Below are positions 47,626-50,814 of a stretch of 50,814 bases of DNA, one piece after another (position 1 is the first letter of the stretch; each line of letters begins with the position of its first letter). The position numbers and the translations under genes were made by a program. The notes below the pieces were generated by a model that was not told the origin of the DNA, ran no database searches, and saw only the letters and a program-made list of their open reading frames with translations. The DNA is from Thermoclostridium sp. (GTDB taxonomy: Bacteria; Bacillota; Clostridia; DSM-8532): NCBI GenBank assembly GCA_017995215.1, contig JAGOJH010000008.1, forward strand, positions 1-50,814, written 5' to 3'.

Positions 47626-47654
47626 ATGTTAACAAAAACCCTGGTCCTTGTCAA
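47626..47654 (-). promoter_or_regulatory. possible second upstream promoter of tRNA cluster
   Basis: Minus strand TTGACA (47649-47654), 17-base spacer, TAACAT (47626-47631). Perfect -35, weak -10. Reads in the same direction as the tRNA promoter about 150 bases further upstream. The interval 47411-47789 holds no convincing gene. Confidence 0.4.
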
Positions 47655-47732
47655 CTTTTTATTGATATACTTAATGTTTCAAACGAAGTTGCACCTTAAA
47701 AACTTCATGGGCACCCGTTATGGGGTATCACA

Positions 47733-47761
47733 TAAACAGGACAGTCTACATAAAGTATAAT
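47733..47761 (+). promoter_or_regulatory. promoter of ymaF-like gene
   Basis: TAAACA (47733-47738), 17-base spacer, TATAAT (47756-47761), just 29 bases before the start codon, so the leader is very short and contains mainly the AAGGAGG ribosome site. Confidence 0.5.
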
Positions 47762-47789
47762 AAAACATATCGTAAGGAGGTTGACCAAC

Positions 47790-48134
47790 ATGTATACCAC
47801 GATGAACGTAATCAAAACCCGTGACGACAGACAAACACACACCCATGAGTTTTTAGGCAGCACAGAATTTGCCGAGTCAGGTGAAGAGCGGCATAATCAT
47901 CGGTTTGCGAGTGTCACGGGGGAAGAGATTCCCATAGGAAGAGGAAAACATGTTCATGAGTACCGAAGCAATACAACTTTCGTAGAAGATCATTTCCACA
48001 TGATCAAGGGAAAAACAGGTCCAGATATTGAATTGCCGGACGGGAACCATATTCATTATGAAAATACACAGACAACTATAAGTGATGGACATAAACATGA
48101 TGTTGAGTTTGCAACCCTGATCGCAAAAGATTAA
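47790..48134 (+). CDS. YmaF family His-rich protein
   Basis: About 114 residues from ATG 47790 (AAGGAGG nine bases upstream; the TTG three codons earlier is too close to it). Repeated beta-hairpin-like units each carry His-x-His pairs: THTHEF, RHNHRF, KHVHEY, DHFHM, NHIHY, GHKHDVEF. This is the pattern of the YmaF family, whose function is unknown; the His pairs suggest metal binding or a structural role, possibly in spores (inference). Monocistronic with its own promoter and terminator. Confidence 0.85.
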   Translation: MYTTMNVIKTRDDRQTHTHEFLGSTEFAESGEERHNHRFASVTGEEIPIGRGKHVHEYRSNTTFVEDHFHMIKGKTGPDIELPDGNHIHYENTQTTISDGHKHDVEFATLIAKD

Positions 48135-48160
48135 TGGAGATGAAGCTTTAGCTTTGGCAG

Positions 48161-48203
48161 AACGAGGCGGGAGAAGAAGATTCTGCGCTCTTACCTCGTT
48201 TTT
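48161..48203 (+). terminator. terminator of ymaF-like gene
   Basis: AACGAGG (48161-48167) pairs with CCTCGTT (48194-48200), with inner GAG/CTC pairing, followed by TTTC. It overlaps the 3' end of the convergent rRNA methyltransferase gene. Confidence 0.5.
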
Positions 48204-49543
48204 CTCCAACCCTTTGGATAAAGGTTCTTCAGTCCGTTTTCTCCAAGCTTTCCCCAACCAAGGGGGAATTGTTCGACGCCAATTGCAATATAGCCTTTAT
48301 CGCCTTCCAGTGGCAGGGTCTCCCCCTTCAGGTATCGAAGCAGCTGCGGATCATTCACGAAAAATGATTCCCCGCGTCGGATGTTCTCCCATTTCAAGGA
48401 CATCAGCAGCGATTGCGAGGGCTCGAAAACACCTCTTTCTTCAGAGCCGGCGTAAAGGCCGGTTTTAGCTGTCTTCAAACCCGGCTTGCTTTGATACCCC
48501 TGTGGCAGGATATTCAGCTCAGAGTTCTCCATATGATAATAACCCTGAGGTACACGGTCAATCATGGCATCACAGAACTTTCTGAAGTTCTTCGTGGGTT
48601 CCGTATTGGTGAAGGACACTATTTCATGACCATCTTCCCCAAGCCTGCCAAACAATGCTGTAAAATGGCCTTCTCCCTTTGCCTTATGGGGCCAAACCCG
48701 TGCTGTTTTCAACAATTCCGGGTTATCGTCCGCCCATTCGGGGCGACCCGGCTCAATGCCGAATTGCTTTGGAATCTCTTTCAAATATAGATCGGGATAA
48801 TTTTTCAGAAAATAGGCGATGTTCTGTTCATTCTCCTCGGGATTGAAGGTGCAGGTGGAATAAACCAGCGTACCGCCCGGGGAGAGCATACGGTATGCCG
48901 AATCAAATATTTCCCGTTGAAGCCCCTGTAACTCTTCACCCATATACCTGCTCCAGCTTTTAACCATTTCAGGGTCCTTCCGAAACATTCCTTCACCGGA
49001 ACAGGGAACATCGAGAAGAATCTTGTTGAAATACTGCTCATAAACCCGGGACAGTTTTCCCGGGCTTTCATTGGTAACAACCGTATTTGTAATACCACTG
49101 ATTTCAATGTTCTTCATCAGCACCTTCACCCTTTTGGGGTTAATATCATTGGAAACAAGCAAGCCCTGGTTTTTCATATCGGCTGCCAGCTTCACGGTCT
49201 TCCCCCCGGGCGCTGCGCATAAATCCAGGACCCTGTCCCCGGGCTGTGCCGACAGCAGATGTGCAGGAAGCATCGCACTGGGCTCCTGAATATAATAGAT
49301 ACCTGCATGATAATATGGATGTATGCCGGGGCGGTCATCCTCTTCAAGATAGAAGCCATCACTGGTCCAGGGAACCGGTTCTGTCTGAAACGGAGATATC
49401 TCATGCCAGTGCGGCAGATCCAGCTTCAGGCGGTTTATCCTCAGGCCTGCCACCCTTGGCTGATGAAGCGCTGATATAAATTCGTCATATTCCGATAAAT
49501 TCATCAGTGTTTGGAACTTTTTTTCAAAATCAATCGGGAAATT
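48191..49543 (-). CDS. RsmF/NOP2-type rRNA cytosine-C5 methyltransferase
   Basis: About 450 residues from MNFPIDFEKK (GGAG upstream; the preceding 26 codons are unlikely). Rossmann methyltransferase with SAM motif VLDLCAAPGGKTVKLA, the acidic NDINPKRV, KILLDVPCSGEGMFRKDP holding the general Cys, and motif VYSTCTFNPEENE with the catalytic Cys: the two-cysteine scheme of RNA m5C enzymes. The C-terminal about 150 residues correspond to the RsmF C-terminal and PUA-like domains (FFVNDPQLLRYLKGETLPLE, GYIAIGVEQFPLGWGK). Likely modifies 16S rRNA. Monocistronic; its start region is near the divergent anti-sigma-type gene. Confidence 0.92.
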   Translation of the reverse strand, partial: NFPIDFEKKFQTLMNLSEYDEFISALHQPRVAGLRINRLKLDLPHWHEISPFQTEPVPWTSDGFYLEEDDRPGIHPYYHAGIYYIQEPSAMLPAHLLSAQPGDRVLDLCAAPGGKTVKLAADMKNQGLLVSNDINPKRVKVLMKNIEISGITNTVVTNESPGKLSRVYEQYFNKILLDVPCSGEGMFRKDPEMVKSWSRYMGEELQGLQREIFDSAYRMLSPGGTLVYSTCTFNPEENEQNIAYFLKNYPDLYLKEIPKQFGIEPGRPEWADDNPELLKTARVWPHKAKGEGHFTALFGRLGEDGHEIVSFTNTEPTKNFRKFCDAMIDRVPQGYYHMENSELNILPQGYQSKPGLKTAKTGLYAGSEERGVFEPSQSLLMSLKWENIRRGESFFVNDPQLLRYLKGETLPLEGDKGYIAIGVEQFPLGWGKLGENGLKNLYPKGWRKTR

Positions 49544-49662
49544 CATTTCTTTTCTGCTCCATTTCAGGTATAATAACGTGTAAGCTGATGCTTTGTGTGT
49601 ATGACTGTATCCGTACTGCATTTTTTATCGGAAAAACAAGACGAAAGCCAACCGGAGGAGAC

Positions 49663-50085
49663 ATGCCGCCAAAAAAGTTCTCTATTTCTGCCGTATTGGA
49701 ATATAATGCAGAGCTCCTGGAAGCCTTTATCCAAATGATCGAAACCGTCATTGATTCAATCGAGATCGATGAAAATATCCGTTTCTTTTTAAAAATAGCT
49801 ATCAATGAACTGATCGTAAACGCTATAGAGCATGGTTATAACAAGCTTGGAGGGCCTGTATCGGTATATCTTCTCAGGCTTTCAGACTCTATTGTACTGG
49901 AGGTTTCTGATTCGGGAATTGGAATCCATCCCGAGCTTTTAAACCTGGAAAAGATGATCCAGGGCATGGATGATCTGACAATCCGGGGCTGGGGGCTGTC
50001 CATTTTGAAAAAGGTGTCCTCCAGCTTTATGATTCGACCCAATGAACCGAATGGAACCATCATTTCCATGACGATGCCGGTTTAA
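49663..50085 (+). CDS. HATPase_c protein, RsbW/SpoIIAB-like
   Basis: About 140 residues from MPPKKFSISA (GGAGGAG upstream; the 52 upstream codons overlap the methyltransferase start and are unlikely). A single GHKL ATP-binding domain: N box FFLKIAINELIVNAIEHGYN, G1 box VLEVSDSGIGIHP, G2-like IRGWGLSILKKV, terminal strand GTIISMTMPV. No dimerisation or membrane part, so it is an anti-sigma factor-type serine kinase rather than a sensor kinase. No sigma factor or antagonist gene is adjacent, so the target is unknown. Its stop overlaps the stop of the convergent gene by 3-4 bases. Confidence 0.88.
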   Translation: MPPKKFSISAVLEYNAELLEAFIQMIETVIDSIEIDENIRFFLKIAINELIVNAIEHGYNKLGGPVSVYLLRLSDSIVLEVSDSGIGIHPELLNLEKMIQGMDDLTIRGWGLSILKKVSSSFMIRPNEPNGTIISMTMPV

Positions 50086-50814
50086 ACCTTACAAAAGCCG
50101 CTTTCCAGGCACAATCTTGCCCTTTTTGCCGTCTTTTCGTCGGCTTTCAGTGCGTTTTCGATAAACTCCGGATGCTCCATAAAGAAAGCTTTCATAAAAC
50201 CATCCGGATCCTCCATATAGTGAATGACCATATCATATTGTGCAGAATTGATATAATTTTTATCACAGGCTTCCCGGAACACGTTTTGGTCAATCCTGAC
50301 AAGGGCATGTGAAGCCACACCCATGCTTTCCAGCAGTTCATGGCCTCCCTGCATCCTGTCGATGATGACAAAGGAATCTTTCATATCGCCCATAGCCTTT
50401 TTGATTACAGGAACCCAAGCCCGTTCATAGCTGGAAGCACTGGTGATCAGATCGGCGATATGTAATACGAGTGCTCCCTGCAGGGAACCTATCTTCTCAG
50501 ACTTTCCCCTGTAAAAAATTGTCGCGTCCAAATCCTTAAAAATAGTGATATGAGGTTTGTTCAACAGTTCGGAAGCAACCAGTGAGAAAAACCAGTCCCG
50601 CCGCTCACCACCTGAAATATAGTCGATGGAACCCACCGGAATTGTTTCTTGAATGGTTTCCAGAAGCGTATCCATACAGCTTCTATAAATAGGATCCTGT
50701 CTGTAGTTTTCCATAACCTGCGCAGCTACGATTCCCGAGCACTGTTCCTTGTTTACAGCTGCAGCATCAATTATTTTCAGAAGGGCATTCGCCTTGTCTT
50801 CGCTGCCGTAAAGA
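50082..50814 (-). CDS. orotate phosphoribosyltransferase-like protein, 5' end cut by window edge
   Basis: The frame stays open to the window edge (reading LYGSEDKANALLKIIDAAAV before the internal Met at 50714), so the real start is outside and at least 243 residues exist. Core: TIPVGSIDYISGGERRDWFF, then ELLNKPHITIFKD, and the PRPP-loop-like VLHIADLITSASSYERAWVP, where the usual D-x-x-T-T/S-G appears as D-L-I-T-S-A-S. This matches the larger Clostridial 'orotate phosphoribosyltransferase' relatives rather than classical PyrE. The altered loop leaves the substrate uncertain. The C-terminus adds about 90 residues (DPDGFMKAFFMEHPEFIENA). Confidence 0.7.
   Translation of the reverse strand, partial: LYGSEDKANALLKIIDAAAVNKEQCSGIVAAQVMENYRQDPIYRSCMDTLLETIQETIPVGSIDYISGGERRDWFFSLVASELLNKPHITIFKDLDATIFYRGKSEKIGSLQGALVLHIADLITSASSYERAWVPVIKKAMGDMKDSFVIIDRMQGGHELLESMGVASHALVRIDQNVFREACDKNYINSAQYDMVIHYMEDPDGFMKAFFMEHPEFIENALKADEKTAKRARLCLESGFCKV

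Noticed and set aside
47520-47690. Open minus-strand frame upstream of the tRNA cluster (reads RTGDGNDKQVLRVFYRLENS)
   Set aside because: No start codon with a ribosome site; the only candidate GTG lies at the predicted transcription start. About 57 open codons in AT-rich DNA can occur by chance. Worth one blastx, but not annotated.

Overview
The window looks like chromosomal DNA of an anaerobic, low-to-mid GC, endospore-forming Firmicute of the class Clostridia. The evidence is a one-subunit pyruvate:ferredoxin oxidoreductase, a PPi-type phosphofructokinase, a PolC-type replicase, a SpoIIM-domain protein, YerC, YmaF, an SLH (S-layer homology) protein, strong AGGAGG Shine-Dalgarno sites, a T-box leader and sigma-A promoters. 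No 16S gene is present, so I do not name a genus.

Layout. 0-1.2 kb: a leftward operon (membrane protein, Xre-type repressor, flavodoxin-like protein cut by the window edge) driven by a consensus promoter whose -10 lies in a 16-bp palindrome. 1.3-8.6 kb: a GNAT relic, an SPL-type radical SAM protein, a Ca2+-type P-ATPase, exonuclease III, an O-antigen ligase/polymerase-like membrane protein and a small anchored protein. 8.6-16.9 kb: PFOR, a divergent RDD/SpoIIM pair with superimposed promoters, a degenerate receiver/GGDEF-like protein and PPi-phosphofructokinase. 16.9-22.6 kb: leftward operon yerC-secA-folC-TPR protein. 22.9-31.4 kb: housekeeping block greA, polC, lepB, aspS and hisS; hisS-aspS has a T-box leader whose likely specifier is GAC (Asp), and PolC lacks the usual inserted proofreading exonuclease domain. 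31.5-33.1 kb: lipB-lipA. 33.1-39.3 kb: an unknown anchored protein, an SLH protein, and divergently a large ATPase/LuxR regulator broken by one in-frame TGA. 39.3-40.2 kb: almost a kilobase without an intact gene, holding a spore-germination (LysM/GH18) relic and nested inverted repeats. 40.2-41.4 kb: aquaporin plus GlsB-type protein.

42.3-47.0 kb is the accessory part. Two head-to-head genes have both lost their 5' ends at one junction (about 42,276-42,298). Next come a 14-bp perfect hairpin, a four-part protein with two gamma-glutamylcyclotransferase-like domains, its co-directional WYL-like regulator, transposon-associated relics (one DUF6431-like), a GC-rich palindromic patch and an orphan membrane protein. 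The segment ends at a tRNA cluster (His, Gln, Lys). 47.8-50.8 kb: YmaF, an RsmF/NOP2-type rRNA methyltransferase, an anti-sigma-type ATPase and a phosphoribosyltransferase cut by the right edge.

The best candidates for something undescribed are the GGCT/GGCT/winged-helix fusion with its regulator and a hairpin over its Shine-Dalgarno site, the exonuclease-less PolC, and the structured region upstream of the aquaporin gene. All functional statements come from reading the sequence by eye; no database search was run.
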